Origin: Acidobacteria bacterium Ga0074141
Lineage (GTDB): Bacteria; Acidobacteriota; Blastocatellia; Pyrinomonadales; Pyrinomonadaceae
Assembly: GCA_001464665.1 (NCBI GenBank)
Contig: LNDP01000023.1
Span: 94,157-158,156 of the forward strand
Reading direction: 5' to 3'
DNA length: 64,000 bases
Shown: one piece after another, positions 52,538-63,100 of the stretch
Numbering within the stretch: position 1 is the stretch's first letter
Layout: every line of letters begins with the position of its first letter
Made by a program: the position numbers and the translations under genes
Notes under the pieces: model-generated
The model's database searches: none
What the model saw: the letters and a program-made list of their open reading frames with translations, nothing else
What the model was told of the DNA's origin: nothing

Positions 52538-52939
52538 ATGAGCTATACGAATGGGAATGGCAACGGGCATAAGCCGAAGCCGCGAAATGTGCTCGGGGGC
52601 GAGCTTGAGAGCTGCTGCACGGACCCGATGACGGGTTTCTACCGCGACGGCTATTGCAAGACGGGCGTGGACGACACGGGGCGGCACACGGTCTGTGTGC
52701 GGGTGACGGACGAGTTTCTCGCGTTTTCAAAGTCGGCGGGCAATGACCTTTCGACGCCGCGGCCGGAGTGGGCGTTTCCCGGTTTGAAGCACGGCGATAA
52801 GTGGTGCCTCTGCATGCTCCGCTGGAAAGAGGCGCTCGAACACGGCATGGCCCCGCAGGTCTTTCTAAGCGCCACGCACGAACACGCCCTGACCGTCATC
52901 CGGCTCGAAGACCTGAAAGAATACGCGGCCGACAACTAA
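52538..52939 (+). CDS. DUF2237-family protein
   Basis: The product is 133 residues. After a Gly/Asn-rich lead (NGNGNGHKPKP) comes the complete family core: NVLGGELESCCTDPMTGFYRDGYCKTG, GRHTVCVRVTDEFLAFSKSAGNDLSTPRPEWAFPGLK-type sequence and DKWCLCMLRW.EA. Several conserved Cys may bind metal or form disulfides. The biochemical role of DUF2237 is unknown. It lies 9 bases after the preceding hypothetical gene. Confidence 0.92.
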   Translation: MSYTNGNGNGHKPKPRNVLGGELESCCTDPMTGFYRDGYCKTGVDDTGRHTVCVRVTDEFLAFSKSAGNDLSTPRPEWAFPGLKHGDKWCLCMLRWKEALEHGMAPQVFLSATHEHALTVIRLEDLKEYAADN

Positions 52940-53045
52940 TTCATAAATGATAGATAATAGATGATAAATGGCTGCGGGAAACGATGCTCGGTGCATTGCC
53001 AAAAGGCTTCCATTCATCATTTTTCAATTATCATTTATCATCTAG
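52940..53045. repeat. Inverted pair of ATAAATGA-type degenerate repeats
   Basis: ATAAATGATAGATAATAGATG (52944-52964) is mirrored by TCAATTATCATTTATCATC at 53024-53042, with a non-repetitive centre. Its style matches 44825-45000. It occupies the whole gap between DUF2237 and the DinB-like gene, so any promoter of the latter must lie within it. Confidence 0.5.
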
Positions 53046-53048
53046 CTC

Positions 53049-53516
53049 GTGCAGACCATCGAACATCTTCGGCAGCTTTTTGCTTATAACGACTGGGCCA
53101 ATCGGCGGATGGTCGTCGCCCTGAAGGGCGTTGAACTGCCGCGGGCGGTCGGGATATTGGCTCATTTGCTCGTTACGGAGCGTGAATATTACGAGCGGCT
53201 TTACGGGAAGGACTCGACCGGATTCGACTTCTGGCCGCCGATGTCGATAGAGGACTGCGGACAGATGGCCCGCGAAAACGCGGATCTCTTCGATAAGCTG
53301 TTGCGGCGGTTCGACGACGAGGGCCTCGATATCACCGTCAGATACCGCTCGAGCGAGGGCGTGCCGTTCGAGAACACCTACCGCGAACTGCTGACGCACG
53401 TCCTTCTTCATTCCACCACCCACCGCGGCAACCTGATGACGATCATCCGCGACGCCGGCCACGAACCACCGCGGATAGATAACATCATCTACCTCCGAGA
53501 AACGAAATATATTTGA
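53049..53516 (+). CDS. DinB-family protein
   Basis: The 155-residue four-helix bundle starts from GTG 53049. The N-terminal LRQLFAYNDWANRRM is typical of DinB/YfiT enzymes. The metal ligands appear as ILAHLLVTEREYYE (first His) and LLTHVLLHSTTHRGN (two His). Such proteins bind Ni, Zn or Fe and include thiol-dependent S-transferases. Which one applies is unknown. The GTG start follows the repeat pair and has no obvious ribosome site. Confidence 0.85.
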   Translation: MQTIEHLRQLFAYNDWANRRMVVALKGVELPRAVGILAHLLVTEREYYERLYGKDSTGFDFWPPMSIEDCGQMARENADLFDKLLRRFDDEGLDITVRYRSSEGVPFENTYRELLTHVLLHSTTHRGNLMTIIRDAGHEPPRIDNIIYLRETKYI

Positions 53517-53581
53517 TTCGCCTGCGGATGTTACGCAATTCTTACGCTTCGCCTTCGCTTGCGCCCGCCCTATAGGCTAAA

Positions 53582-54367
53582 ATGCGAGTTTCCCTAATGC
53601 AGGAAGAGCAAGAACAATATACCTTTGATTTCCTCACGGAAACGGCCGAGATCGTCACGGAGTCGCGGGACGAGATCAGCGTTCGCATCGGCGATTTTGC
53701 CGGGCCGCTCGACCTTTTGCTTTATTTGATCAGGCAGGAGCAGGCGAATATCTTCGATATTCCGATCGCCCGCATCACCGACGAATATCTCAGCTACATT
53801 CGCCTGATGAAGACGCTCGATATCGCCGTCGCGGCGGATTTTCTGGTGATGGCGGCGCAGCTTATCGAGGTGAAATCGAAGATGCTGCTGCCCCGCGACC
53901 CTTTCGCCGAACCGGACGAAGAGGTGGAAGACCCGCGAAAGGAACTCGTCGATCGCCTGCTCGAATACGAGAAATATAAGTCGGCCGCCCAGATGCTCTA
54001 TGAAAAAGCGACCATCGAACAGGCCGTCTTTCCGCGCGGCAAGATCGAAAGCGACGACAACAATGCCGAGATCAGCGCAACGGTCTTCGACCTAATAACG
54101 ATCTTCCAGAAGATAGTCGAGCGGCAGAAAGAGAAGATAACGATGGAGATCGAGCGGGACGAGGTCTCGCTTGCCGACATGATAAAGCGGCTCAAACAGC
54201 GTATCTTCGAGCACGCCGAATTAAGCCTCGCCAGCTTTTTTGAAGAATTTGAAACGCGCCGCGAGCTAGTAACGGCCTTCATCGCCGTGCTCGAGGTCGT
54301 CCGGACCGAGAGCGTTAAATTGATACAGAAACAGACGTTTGACGACATAATCCTGAAGAAAGTTTGA
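53582..54367 (+). CDS. scpA: Segregation and condensation protein A
   Basis: ScpA is the kleisin subunit of the SMC-ScpAB condensin. The 261-residue protein has the N-terminal SMC-neck-binding region (VRIGDFAGPLDLLLYLIRQEQANIFDIPIARITDEYLSYI-type, residues ~30-70), a central acidic linker with PRKELVDRLLEYEKYKSAA and the C-terminal winged helix. Length is normal. It is followed by scpB with a TGATG overlap. Confidence 0.95.
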   Translation: MRVSLMQEEQEQYTFDFLTETAEIVTESRDEISVRIGDFAGPLDLLLYLIRQEQANIFDIPIARITDEYLSYIRLMKTLDIAVAADFLVMAAQLIEVKSKMLLPRDPFAEPDEEVEDPRKELVDRLLEYEKYKSAAQMLYEKATIEQAVFPRGKIESDDNNAEISATVFDLITIFQKIVERQKEKITMEIERDEVSLADMIKRLKQRIFEHAELSLASFFEEFETRRELVTAFIAVLEVVRTESVKLIQKQTFDDIILKKV

Positions 54368-54948
54368 TGTCAGAAGAAGCAGAACAAGTAGAACAAGCAG
54401 TAGAAACAGCGAAACGATCGCGGAGCACCGGCGAGCTAATGGCACTTGCCGAGGCCTTGATCTTTGTGGCCGATGAGCCGATCATGGCCCGCACAATCGC
54501 GGACGTGCTCGAAGAGGACAAGGCGAGCGTCGAGGCAGCTCTTGAGGCACTTTGCGAGGAATACGACACTCGCGAAAGCGGCTTGCAGGTCCGGGCGGTC
54601 GCCGGCGGCTGGCAGATAGCGACGCGGACCGAGCTGCACGAAGACGTCCGCCGATTCCTGAAGACGCGGCCCTCGGCCAAGCTCTCGATCGCTGCACTCG
54701 AAACGCTCGCCGTCATCGCCTATAAGCAACCGGTGACCGTTCCGGAGATCCTCGAGATTCGGGGCGTGCAGTCGGCATCCGCAATCAAAACACTGCTTGA
54801 AAAGCGGCTCATCGTAACAAAAGGCCACAAGGAAACCGTCGGCCGCCCGATGCAGTACGGAACCTCGAAAGAGTTTCTAATACATTTCGGATTGAAGGAT
54901 CTGAACGATTTACCGTCGGTCGAGGATTTCGAAGACCTTGTTCAGTAA
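54367..54948 (+). CDS. scpB: Segregation and condensation protein B
   Basis: The product is 193 residues. ScpB forms a dimer of tandem winged helices that binds ScpA. Visible are ALAEALIFVADEPI, VRAVAGGWQIATRTE, LSIAALETLAVIAYKQPVT, EILEIRGVQSASAIKTLLEKRLI and GRPMQYGTSKEFLIHFGL, all hallmarks of the family. The start overlaps the scpA stop by one base (TGATG). A pseudouridine synthase follows, as in many bacteria. Confidence 0.95.
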   Translation: MSEEAEQVEQAVETAKRSRSTGELMALAEALIFVADEPIMARTIADVLEEDKASVEAALEALCEEYDTRESGLQVRAVAGGWQIATRTELHEDVRRFLKTRPSAKLSIAALETLAVIAYKQPVTVPEILEIRGVQSASAIKTLLEKRLIVTKGHKETVGRPMQYGTSKEFLIHFGLKDLNDLPSVEDFEDLVQ

Positions 54949-55015
54949 AGCGTGAGCGGTGAGCCAGTCTCGCACGCGGCTTACAGCGTATAGCTCACAG
55001 CTAACAGCTATTTAT

Positions 55016-55753
55016 ATGGAAAGACTTCAAAAATTGATCTCACAAGCCGGTGTGGCTTCGCGGCGTGCGGCCGAGGAATTGATACGCGCCGGCGAGGTGA
55101 CCGTCAATGGCGAGGTCGTGACCGAGCTCGGCACGAAGGCCGATCCGGATAAGGACCATATCAAGGTCCGCGGAAAGCTGATCAACCCGCTCCTAGCCAA
55201 TCGGGAGAGTGTATATTTTCTGCTCAACAAACCGAAGGGCTATCTTTCGAGCGTAGCCGACCCGGAAGGCCGTAAGCTCGTCACCGACCTGATCAAAGGC
55301 CACGGCCGGTTGCATCCGGTCGGCCGCCTTGATTTCAATACCGAAGGCTTGATCATAATGACCAATGACGGCGACTTCACCAACGCCGTCGCCGGCTCTA
55401 AAAAAATACCGAAGGTCTATCTCGTTAAGGTAAAAGGGCTTCCGCCCGAGGTAGCGATCAGGAAACTTGCCCGCGGCGTCCGGCTGCCCGATGGATTCAA
55501 GACCGCACCGGCAGAGATCACACCGCTAAAGCCGACCGACAAGAACGGCTGGTATGAGGTCACGCTATACGAGGGCCACAACCAGCAGATCAGAAAGATG
55601 TTCGACTCGATCGGCCATTCCGTCGTCAAGCTCCGCCGTATTCGAATTGGAATGATCGACGATCTAGGCTTGCCCGTCGGCCGCTACCGTTCGCTTGATG
55701 AGCGAGAGATCCGTTCGCTCCTCGCACCAAAAAAACCCACCCGATCATCGTAA
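55016..55753 (+). CDS. rluB: Pseudouridine synthase of the RsuA/RluB type
   Basis: The 245-residue protein begins with an S4 domain (MERLQKLISQAGVASRRAAEELI, residues 1-50). The catalytic domain has VGRLDFNTEGLIIMTNDGDF with the catalytic Asp, YLVKVKG, EVTLYEGHNQQIRKMFDSIGH and LRRIRIG. It matches RluB (23S rRNA U2605) better than RsuA because of the context after scpAB and the RLD-N-x-EG motif; this sub-assignment is moderate. ATG 55016 was chosen because S4 starts there; the earlier GTG (54959) region is a degenerate ACAGCTAACAGCTA-type repeat. It overlaps the convergent CoA-binding gene by 9 bases. Confidence 0.88.
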   Translation: MERLQKLISQAGVASRRAAEELIRAGEVTVNGEVVTELGTKADPDKDHIKVRGKLINPLLANRESVYFLLNKPKGYLSSVADPEGRKLVTDLIKGHGRLHPVGRLDFNTEGLIIMTNDGDFTNAVAGSKKIPKVYLVKVKGLPPEVAIRKLARGVRLPDGFKTAPAEITPLKPTDKNGWYEVTLYEGHNQQIRKMFDSIGHSVVKLRRIRIGMIDDLGLPVGRYRSLDEREIRSLLAPKKPTRSS

Positions 55754-56185
55754 AAGAGCTCGATGTTCGACCAAAAGGCATCGGTCCTGCACAACGTCGA
55801 TCCCTGCTTCGATGAAAGCCTTTGCGGCCCCCTCGTTCCGTATTCCTAGCTGAAACCAAACCGACTTCGGCTTTGCAGCGATGATCTCTTCAATGTGCTT
55901 GTCGATGTCAGCCGGCCTGCGAAAAACATTGACCATATCGACCTCGCCCGCGATCGTGCGAAGGTCACGGAAGACGGGCTCGCCGAGAATTTCCGTAACT
56001 TCCGGGTAATAAACAGGCACGGGAATGATCTTGTATCCCGCGTCCTGCATATACTTTGGCACGTAAAACGCCGGCTGCATCGCGTGCGTCTCCGGCTTTA
56101 TCCCAAGGACGGCGATCGTTTGCGTCTGCCGAAGCAATTCGCGTATCTCGTCATCGGTCGTAAGTTCCCTTCCCTTTTTCTGCAT
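55745..56185 (-). CDS. CoA-binding (YccU-type) protein
   Basis: The 146-residue Rossmann-type protein has TIAVLGIKPETHAMQPAFYVPKYMQDAGYKIIPVPVYYPEVTEILGE-type residues and MVNVFRRPADIDKHIEEIIAAKPKSVWFQLGI, the CoA_binding_2 family. It is homologous to the CoA-ligase N-domain of succinyl-CoA synthetase. The specific role is not known. It converges with rluB and is divergent from the acyl-CoA dehydrogenase, with 100 bases between. Confidence 0.88.
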   Translation of the reverse strand: MQKKGRELTTDDEIRELLRQTQTIAVLGIKPETHAMQPAFYVPKYMQDAGYKIIPVPVYYPEVTEILGEPVFRDLRTIAGEVDMVNVFRRPADIDKHIEEIIAAKPKSVWFQLGIRNEGAAKAFIEAGIDVVQDRCLLVEHRALLR

Positions 56186-56285
56186 TCTTTGATTCTAGCT
56201 TCTCGCCCATCTGCGAAACAATTACGCAGGGAAAACTTGCCCCAAAACCGTGCATTATGTAATCATAATATTTCGTTATATACCT

Positions 56286-57431
56286 ATGAACTTCGAACTC
56301 ACAGAAGAACAGCAGCAGATAAAGTACAGCATCAGGGAATTTGCGGAGGCAGAGATCGGCCCGCACGTTATGGAGTGGGACGAGAGTCAGCACTTCCCTA
56401 TCGAACTTCGGCCAAAGCTCGCCGAGCTCGGCCTGATGGGCGTCCTTTTTCCCGAAGAATACGGCGGCTCGGCGATGGGCTATGTGGAATATGCCACCAT
56501 CATCGAAGAGCTCGGCCGCGTCTGCGGTTCGGTCGGGCTTTCGGTCGCAGCTCACAATTCGCTTTGCTCGAACCACATCTATATGTTCGGCACCGAGCAG
56601 CAGAAAAAGGATTATCTTGTGCCGCTTGCTCAAGGTGAGTCGTTCGGCGCGTGGGGATTGACGGAATCGCAAGCTGGTTCCGATGCATCGGGCACACGCA
56701 CCAATGCGATCCGCTCGAACGGCGGCTGGAAGGTGAATGGCTCTAAGAATTTCATCACCCACGCCATCGCTTGTAACACGCTCGTCGCCGTTGCCGTTAC
56801 TGATAGAGAAAAAGGAAACCGCGGCATTTCAGCCTTCATTTTCGATAAATCAATGGAAGGCTTCCGCCCGGATAAGAAAGAGAACAAGCTCGGAATGCGG
56901 GCCTCTGAGACAGCGTCAGTCGTCTTTGAAGATTGCTACGTCCCGCAAGAGAATTTGCTCGGGAATGAGGGCGAAGGATTTCTGCAAGCGATGCAGATTC
57001 TCGATGGCGGACGCATCTCGATCGCGGCGCTTTCGGTAGGTATCGCCCAAGGTGCTTACGAGGCTGCGATCAGGTATGCAAAGGAACGTGAGCAGTTTGG
57101 CAAACCGATTGCCGAGTTTCAGGCCATTCAGTTCAAGCTCGCCGATATGGCCACGCAGATCGAGTGCTCTCGGCTGCTTACGCTTCAGGCCGCGGCGATG
57201 AAAGATGCCGGCAAATCGGTCACCCAGAAATCAGCGATGGCAAAGCTTTATGCCTCGGAAACGGCAGTTCGCGTTGCCGAAGAATCGATCCAAATACACG
57301 GCGGCTATGGGTACACGAAAGAATACCCCGCCGAGAAGTATTGGAGAGACGCAAAGCTTTGCACCATCGGCGAAGGCACCAGCGAGATCCAGCGTCTGGT
57401 CATTGCCAAGCAATTGTTGAAAGCCGCATAA
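56286..57431 (+). CDS. Acyl-CoA dehydrogenase (short/butyryl-type)
   Basis: The 381-residue flavoenzyme oxidises acyl-CoA to enoyl-CoA. FAD and substrate motifs are [50 protein letters not shown] (observed LGMRASETA) and the C-terminal [38 protein letters not shown], which includes the catalytic Glu of IxEGTSEIQ. It lacks neighbours for beta-oxidation or ETF in the window. ATG 56286 is the family start; an upstream frame to 56250 is unneeded. Confidence 0.93.
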   Translation: MNFELTEEQQQIKYSIREFAEAEIGPHVMEWDESQHFPIELRPKLAELGLMGVLFPEEYGGSAMGYVEYATIIEELGRVCGSVGLSVAAHNSLCSNHIYMFGTEQQKKDYLVPLAQGESFGAWGLTESQAGSDASGTRTNAIRSNGGWKVNGSKNFITHAIACNTLVAVAVTDREKGNRGISAFIFDKSMEGFRPDKKENKLGMRASETASVVFEDCYVPQENLLGNEGEGFLQAMQILDGGRISIAALSVGIAQGAYEAAIRYAKEREQFGKPIAEFQAIQFKLADMATQIECSRLLTLQAAAMKDAGKSVTQKSAMAKLYASETAVRVAEESIQIHGGYGYTKEYPAEKYWRDAKLCTIGEGTSEIQRLVIAKQLLKAA

Positions 57432-57452
57432 AAACGGGTTATCTTTGACGGA

Positions 57453-58436
57453 GTGTCCATCAAAGTTTGCCCGCGAATTCCCAGAGAGATATTCATCATT
57501 CTGCTGCTCGCCGTTTCGGCCGGGCTCGGCGGATGCTCTGATGCTCGCGAGCGCGACAAGCAGGCCTTGGCCGCTGACAAGGCATCCCTCGGCGAACTCG
57601 CCCGGATCGAGCAGGTTCTCGCTTCGGGAATGCCCCTTCAACCCTCCGACTACGAATCTCTAAAGAAGATCAGGGAGAAATTTCCTCGGGCAACAAAGGT
57701 GAAGGACACCTACACTTCCGCACTGATTAAACGCGAAGATTGGCAGGCCCTTATCGATCTCTTTGGGAGCGAGCCGGAAGGTTCGCTGTCGGCCAATGAT
57801 AAGGCAAATCTCGCCCGGGCTTACTTTCGCCTAGGGCGTTTCGCCGATGTCGTAACTTCTGCCGAGCCGCTCGTTGCGGCGGACCCGGAAAATATCGATC
57901 TGGCGGCCCTGCTCGCCGGCGGCTACTACAACACCGGGAGGTTTGACGAGGCCGATGCCTTGCTTGCGAAATTTTGGCCCCGCATCGAAGGCGAACGACG
58001 CGTTAGTGAAATGACGCTTCGGGCTCTGGTCTTTTCGCGTCAGGGAAAGGATGAAGAATCCCGGGTATTGCTCGAACGCGTCATCGTCTTGCAGCCCGAG
58101 AACGTCACCGCCCTTAACGCTCTCAGCCGTTCACACTTTGCGAAAGGAGACGTCGCTCGGGCAGAGGAATTACGCAAGCGGACGGAAGATGCTCAGGCTA
58201 AGATCACTTCAGAGGAAAATCGAGCACTTCGAAAGGTCCAGTTGATCTATGAGCTTCAGGATAAATGGAACCAGCAGCAGTACCCCGACGTCATCGTGAT
58301 CGCTCGGCAAGCACTTGAGGTCTCCGACGCTCAGACCAAGCCAGTTCTTTATCAATACATTGCCGAGTCATACACGCGGCTTGGCCGGACGGAAGAGGCA
58401 AAAGCGGCCGTGGAAGAAATGAATCGACTAAAATGA
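57453..58436 (+). CDS. TPR-repeat lipoprotein
   Basis: The 327-residue product, from GTG 57453, has a signal with lipobox (GLGGC near residue 28). At least four TPR units follow, such as ANLARAYFRLGRFADVV, AALLAGGYYNTGRFDEADALL and LNALSRSHFAKGDVARAEEL. It overlaps the CRTAC1 gene by 4 bases and so is coupled to it. TPR partners of CRTAC1-type proteins are recurrent in Acidobacteriota; the lipid anchor puts it in the envelope. Confidence 0.85.
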   Translation: MSIKVCPRIPREIFIILLLAVSAGLGGCSDARERDKQALAADKASLGELARIEQVLASGMPLQPSDYESLKKIREKFPRATKVKDTYTSALIKREDWQALIDLFGSEPEGSLSANDKANLARAYFRLGRFADVVTSAEPLVAADPENIDLAALLAGGYYNTGRFDEADALLAKFWPRIEGERRVSEMTLRALVFSRQGKDEESRVLLERVIVLQPENVTALNALSRSHFAKGDVARAEELRKRTEDAQAKITSEENRALRKVQLIYELQDKWNQQQYPDVIVIARQALEVSDAQTKPVLYQYIAESYTRLGRTEEAKAAVEEMNRLK

Positions 58437-60160
58437 GATCGATAAATCAAAAACTTGTTCTCATCATCGCTGCCCAACTCGCTTTCACCGGTTGCAGCGG
58501 AAGTTCCGGGCCGGTGAACAACGCGCCGGCTGCCGACTACGAAGCTTCGATCTCTTTTTCCGACGCGACCGCATCTTCGGGAATTTCATTCAAACACGTT
58601 CCATCAAGAACGGATGCGAAGCTAATGCCTGAAGTGATCGGCAGCGGCGTCGTCGTCACAGATTTTAACCGTGACGGTGCTCCCGACGTTTTGCTGGTCA
58701 ATAGCGGTTCGATCGCGACCGAAGTACGGACGCCGGACCAATACACGCGGCTCTACCTCAATGACGGCAAAGGCAATTTCACCGACAAGACCGAAGAATG
58801 GAAACTCCCGAGCCGTTTTTACGGAATGGGAGCGGCCGCGGGCGACTTCGACAACGATGGAAACATAGACCTTCTGCTGACGAGTTTCGAAGGACGGAAC
58901 ATTCTGCTTAGGAATACGGGAACGAACTTCGAAGATGTGACCGACATCTCAGGTTTGGCCGCAGACGGAAAATGGTCGACGAGTGCCGGATTTCTTGACT
59001 ACGATAACGACGGCGACCTGGATATCTTCATTGTTCGTTACGTTGATTTTTCACCGGCAAATGCCCCGCGTTCGTTCCGTAACAGAACGCTTATCTATCC
59101 CACTCCCGTGCTTTTTCAGCCGGTCACCGATCAGCTTTGGAGGAACGAAGGAAGCGGGCGATTTACCAATGTAAGTGACGCCGCCGGCATTCGAACTGCA
59201 GAAAAAGGCCTTGCCATGGCGATCGGCGACATCGACAAGGACGGTTGGACAGATATCTACGTCGCGAACGACACAACCCCAAATCAGCTGTGGCAGAACA
59301 GGAACGGAACATTTACGGATATCGCCCAGCTTGCTGGCGTCGCCTACGACGAAATGGGACGGGAAGAGGGGAGCATGGGGGCTGACTTTTCCGACGTTGA
59401 CCTGAATGGACTCGAAGATATCATGGTCACCAATTTTCAATCTGAGGTGACGAGTCTTTACCTGCAGATATCCAAGGGGCTTTTTCAAGAAAGCTCGGAC
59501 CTGCGTGGCGTCGGCGAGGTGTCGCGAAATCGCCTGAGCTGGGGCATCGACACTTTCGATGCAAACAACAACGGGCTCGAAGACCTACTCTTCGTTAACG
59601 GACACATTGAAGACAACATCCACCTGAATTCGGATACGGTCACTTTTCCGCAACAGAACTCGTTGTTCCTCAATATCGGTGACGGAAAGTTCCGGGATGT
59701 AAGCGACTCATCGGGCGATGCTCTCAAAGAAATGCAGGTCAGCCGTGGCCTGGCCACGGGCGATCTGAACGGCGACGGCCTGATCGACTTCGTCGTCAAT
59801 AACAACGGCGGAACCGCTCAGGTCGCATACAACACAACGCCGCGGCCCGGCAACTTTGTGATGCTCTGGCTCGAGGGCTCAAAGGCGAACCGAAGTGCCA
59901 TCGGAGCCCGGCTGGTCGCGAAGATCGGCGACAAAACCATTGAGCGGCAAGTGATGGGCGCCCAAAGTTATCTCTCGATGAGCGACCTTCGCGTACATTT
60001 CGGCCTCGGCCCTGCAGATAAGATCGATGAACTTACGATCCATTGGCCCGGCTCGGAAAAGCAGATCATCAACGGTATTCAGGCCGGCGGGTTCTATTAC
60101 ATTCGCGAGGGCAATTCGCCGGTCGCGTTCGTACCGGGCGAAAAGCGTATCGAGCCTTGA
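58433..60160 (+). CDS. CRTAC1-family protein (FG-GAP plus ASPIC/UnbV)
   Basis: The product is 575 residues with a lipoprotein-type signal (FTGCS). Four to six FG-GAP/VCBS beta-propeller units with calcium-type DxDxDG loops are visible (VTDFNRDGAPDVLLVNSGS, AAGDFDNDGNIDLLLTS, DYDNDGDLDIFIVRYVD, IGDIDKDGWTDIYVANDT, GDLNGDGLIDFVVNNNG). An ASPIC/UnbV domain follows at about residues 470-550 (IGARLVAKIGDKTIERQVMGAQSYLSMSD, VHFGLGPADKIDELTIHWPG). Such proteins bind surface ligands. It starts within the TPR lipoprotein gene. Confidence 0.92.
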   Translation: MRSINQKLVLIIAAQLAFTGCSGSSGPVNNAPAADYEASISFSDATASSGISFKHVPSRTDAKLMPEVIGSGVVVTDFNRDGAPDVLLVNSGSIATEVRTPDQYTRLYLNDGKGNFTDKTEEWKLPSRFYGMGAAAGDFDNDGNIDLLLTSFEGRNILLRNTGTNFEDVTDISGLAADGKWSTSAGFLDYDNDGDLDIFIVRYVDFSPANAPRSFRNRTLIYPTPVLFQPVTDQLWRNEGSGRFTNVSDAAGIRTAEKGLAMAIGDIDKDGWTDIYVANDTTPNQLWQNRNGTFTDIAQLAGVAYDEMGREEGSMGADFSDVDLNGLEDIMVTNFQSEVTSLYLQISKGLFQESSDLRGVGEVSRNRLSWGIDTFDANNNGLEDLLFVNGHIEDNIHLNSDTVTFPQQNSLFLNIGDGKFRDVSDSSGDALKEMQVSRGLATGDLNGDGLIDFVVNNNGGTAQVAYNTTPRPGNFVMLWLEGSKANRSAIGARLVAKIGDKTIERQVMGAQSYLSMSDLRVHFGLGPADKIDELTIHWPGSEKQIINGIQAGGFYYIREGNSPVAFVPGEKRIEP

Positions 60161-60175
60161 GTCGGTTAATATTTC

Positions 60176-63100
60176 ATGATGCAGCGATCCGGCGCGTTAC
60201 TGATTCTTTTGTCCACTCTGCTTGGGGCCTGCGGCAGTTTGCCCGATACGTCGTCGCCGCAGCACGCGGAGGCAGTTCGAAGCTTCTACGTCGGCCTAGC
60301 GGCTTTGGACGTAGGCGATGACCGCCGTGCTAGGACGGAACTCGAAAAAGCCACTCAGGCTGCTCCGGGCGAACCTGCGGCGTGGAACAACCTCGGGGTT
60401 CTTCAGCTTCGACAGCGTGACCTCGAAGGAGCAGGAACTTCTATCGAGCAAGCCTCGAAGCTCGCCCCGGAAAACGCCGTTGTCACTATTAACTCCGCAA
60501 CCGTCGCACTTCAACGGGGCGACAACGCTAGAGCATCTGCAGAACTCGAAAAGGCGAGCACGTTGGCTCCGGATGACCTGGCACCGATCTATTTGCTCGC
60601 CGATCTTCGCGAACGGGAGGCGGGAATGGCCGAGGCACTTCAACTTTATTCGAAGATCGCGGAGAAAGCTCCGGAGAATCTTGCCGCACGCATCGAGGTC
60701 GCCCGCCTCGAAGCCAGAAGCGGCGATACGGAAGGCCTGAAAAATACCTTCGCCTCGATCGAACGATCCTCAACAAAACTTTCACCGGAGGGCTCTCAGC
60801 AGCTCGCCGAACTCCGCTCGGCCGTTGAAAGCGGAAACACGCAAGCCGCCGCGGCCGCCGTTTCGTTTCTCCGCAATGTTCTTCTCCGCGAACCTTGGTT
60901 TCGGCAGGCAATTGCAGAGTTTAAGCCATCAGAAACGACGATCGGCACTCCGATCTACAAACCGCTGAAGCTTGCGGCACCGAATTTTAGCCCCGCCGAG
61001 CCCGACCGCGAGATAACCTTTACTGCCGAGCGCCTTGGCGGCGACGTTTCCGCTTTTGCTTTGCCGATCTATTTGAACGCTGACGGAGAAACGAAGATCG
61101 CTCGTGCGACCGGCGAAAAGATATTTATCGGCGAACAAGCAATAGAAACCAAGGTGATCCGGGCAGAGCAGATCGCCCAGTTCGACTTCGATTTCGACTT
61201 TCGAAATGATCTCGCCATTGCCTCATCGTCGGGGCTGAAAATATTCAAACAAGGCGAAGACGGAACCTTCGCGGACGCGACCGCGTCGACGAAGCTGAAC
61301 AGTGCAGTTCTCGGTCGGTCGTATGACGGCGTTTGGCCGCTCGATGTGGAACACGATGGCGACCTCGACCTGATCGCCGCTCCGGCTGAAGGCCCGCCTG
61401 TGGTTTTGCAAAACAACGGCGACGGTTCGTTTACAGCCATCGATCCTTTCCCTTCGATCCGGAATGTTAGAACTTTTGCATATGCCGATATCGACGAAGA
61501 CGGTGACGCGGACGCGATCTTCCTAACAGCCGACGGCAAGCTTCGCGGTTTTCTCAACGAACGCGGCGGCAAGTTCGTTGAAGCGACGACCCCCGAGATT
61601 GCCGGAGTTCGAGCTTTCGCCATCGGCGATGTCAGCGGCAGCGGCAGGCTTGAGGTCGTGGCCGCATCGTCAAAACTACATCGCATCACGAAGAACCTCG
61701 ATCAAGGCAGATGGGAAGCCGTCGAGCTAAGCGTCGCTGAACTCGGCGAGGCTTGTCCGGGAACATCTGCGGCCGGTTCCGAATGTTCCGTCTTTGTCGG
61801 CGATATCGACAACAATGGCGCGAACGACGTCGTCATCTCGGCAGCAGGAACAACGCGAATCATCTCCTTCGGCCCGGGCGGCGGCGGTATGCTCTTGGGC
61901 CAGCCGCTCGAAATTTCTGCGACTTCGATCTTAGACCGAAATGGCGACGGGAAATTGGACATTGTCGGGCTCGGCAGGGATGGACAACCGGCCGCTCTCC
62001 AAAATCAGAGCGCTAAGAATTACCGCTGGCAAGTATTTCGCCCTCGGGCCGGTAAGACCGAAGGCGACCAACGCGTTAATTCGTTTGGCATCGGCGGAGA
62101 GATGGAGGTCCGCACCGGCGTTCGCACGCAGAAGCAGCTTATAACATCTCCTGCCGTGCATTTCGGACTCGGAGAGGCTACTGCATCAGATGTGCTGCGT
62201 ATAGTTTGGAACAACGGATTTGTCCAAGCCGAATTTGACCTCGCGAGCGACCAGGCCATCGCCGCCGAGCAGCGGCTAAAGGGCTCCTGCCCGCATCTCT
62301 TTGCCTGGAACGGTGAGCGATTCGAGATGGTAAAGGACGCCCCGCCGTGGAGCCCCGCACTTGGCCTGAAGATCAACGCGCAGGATACCTTCGGGATAAT
62401 CCAGACCGAGGAGTGGTTCAAGATCCCGGGCAGTTCGATTAAGCCGAAAGAAGGACAATACGAGCTCCGGATAACTGGCGAATATTGGGAATCTTTCTAC
62501 CTCGACCACTATAAACTCTTGGCGATAGATCATCCCGAAACGGCCGAGGTTTTCACCGACGAACGCTTTGCCGTTCCGCCGCCTCCGCTTGAGGTCTTCA
62601 CATTCGAGCAACCCAAGTCCTTTTCCAATGCTATCGACCAGAGCGGACGCGATGTTGCCGAATATGTACGTGCGGTCGATGAGAATTATCTCGATGGCAT
62701 TGAACGCGGCAAGTTTCAGGGCGTTGCCGAGGATCATTGGGTCGAGCTTAGCCTTCCCGAGGATGCTCCGTCCGACCGCAAGCTTACGCTCATCGCCGAT
62801 GGCTGGCTTTACCCGACCGATGCCTCGATCAACGTCCAGCTCGGCCAGAGTTCCCATGCTCCGCCGCAGAGCCTCAGCATTGAAGTCCCCGATGGCAAGG
62901 GCGGATGGCGAACTGCGAAGGCAAATCTCGGATTCCCGGCTGGCAAGATGAAGACGGTGCTTTTAGAACTTCCAACCGGCCACCGCCGCTTCCGCTTGCG
63001 GACGAACATGGAGATCTATTGGGACCGGCTCGCCTGGTCGACCGCCGCATCGCCGACGGCAAATGTCACTCGCGACCTCGTGCTTGGGTCCGCCGAACTC

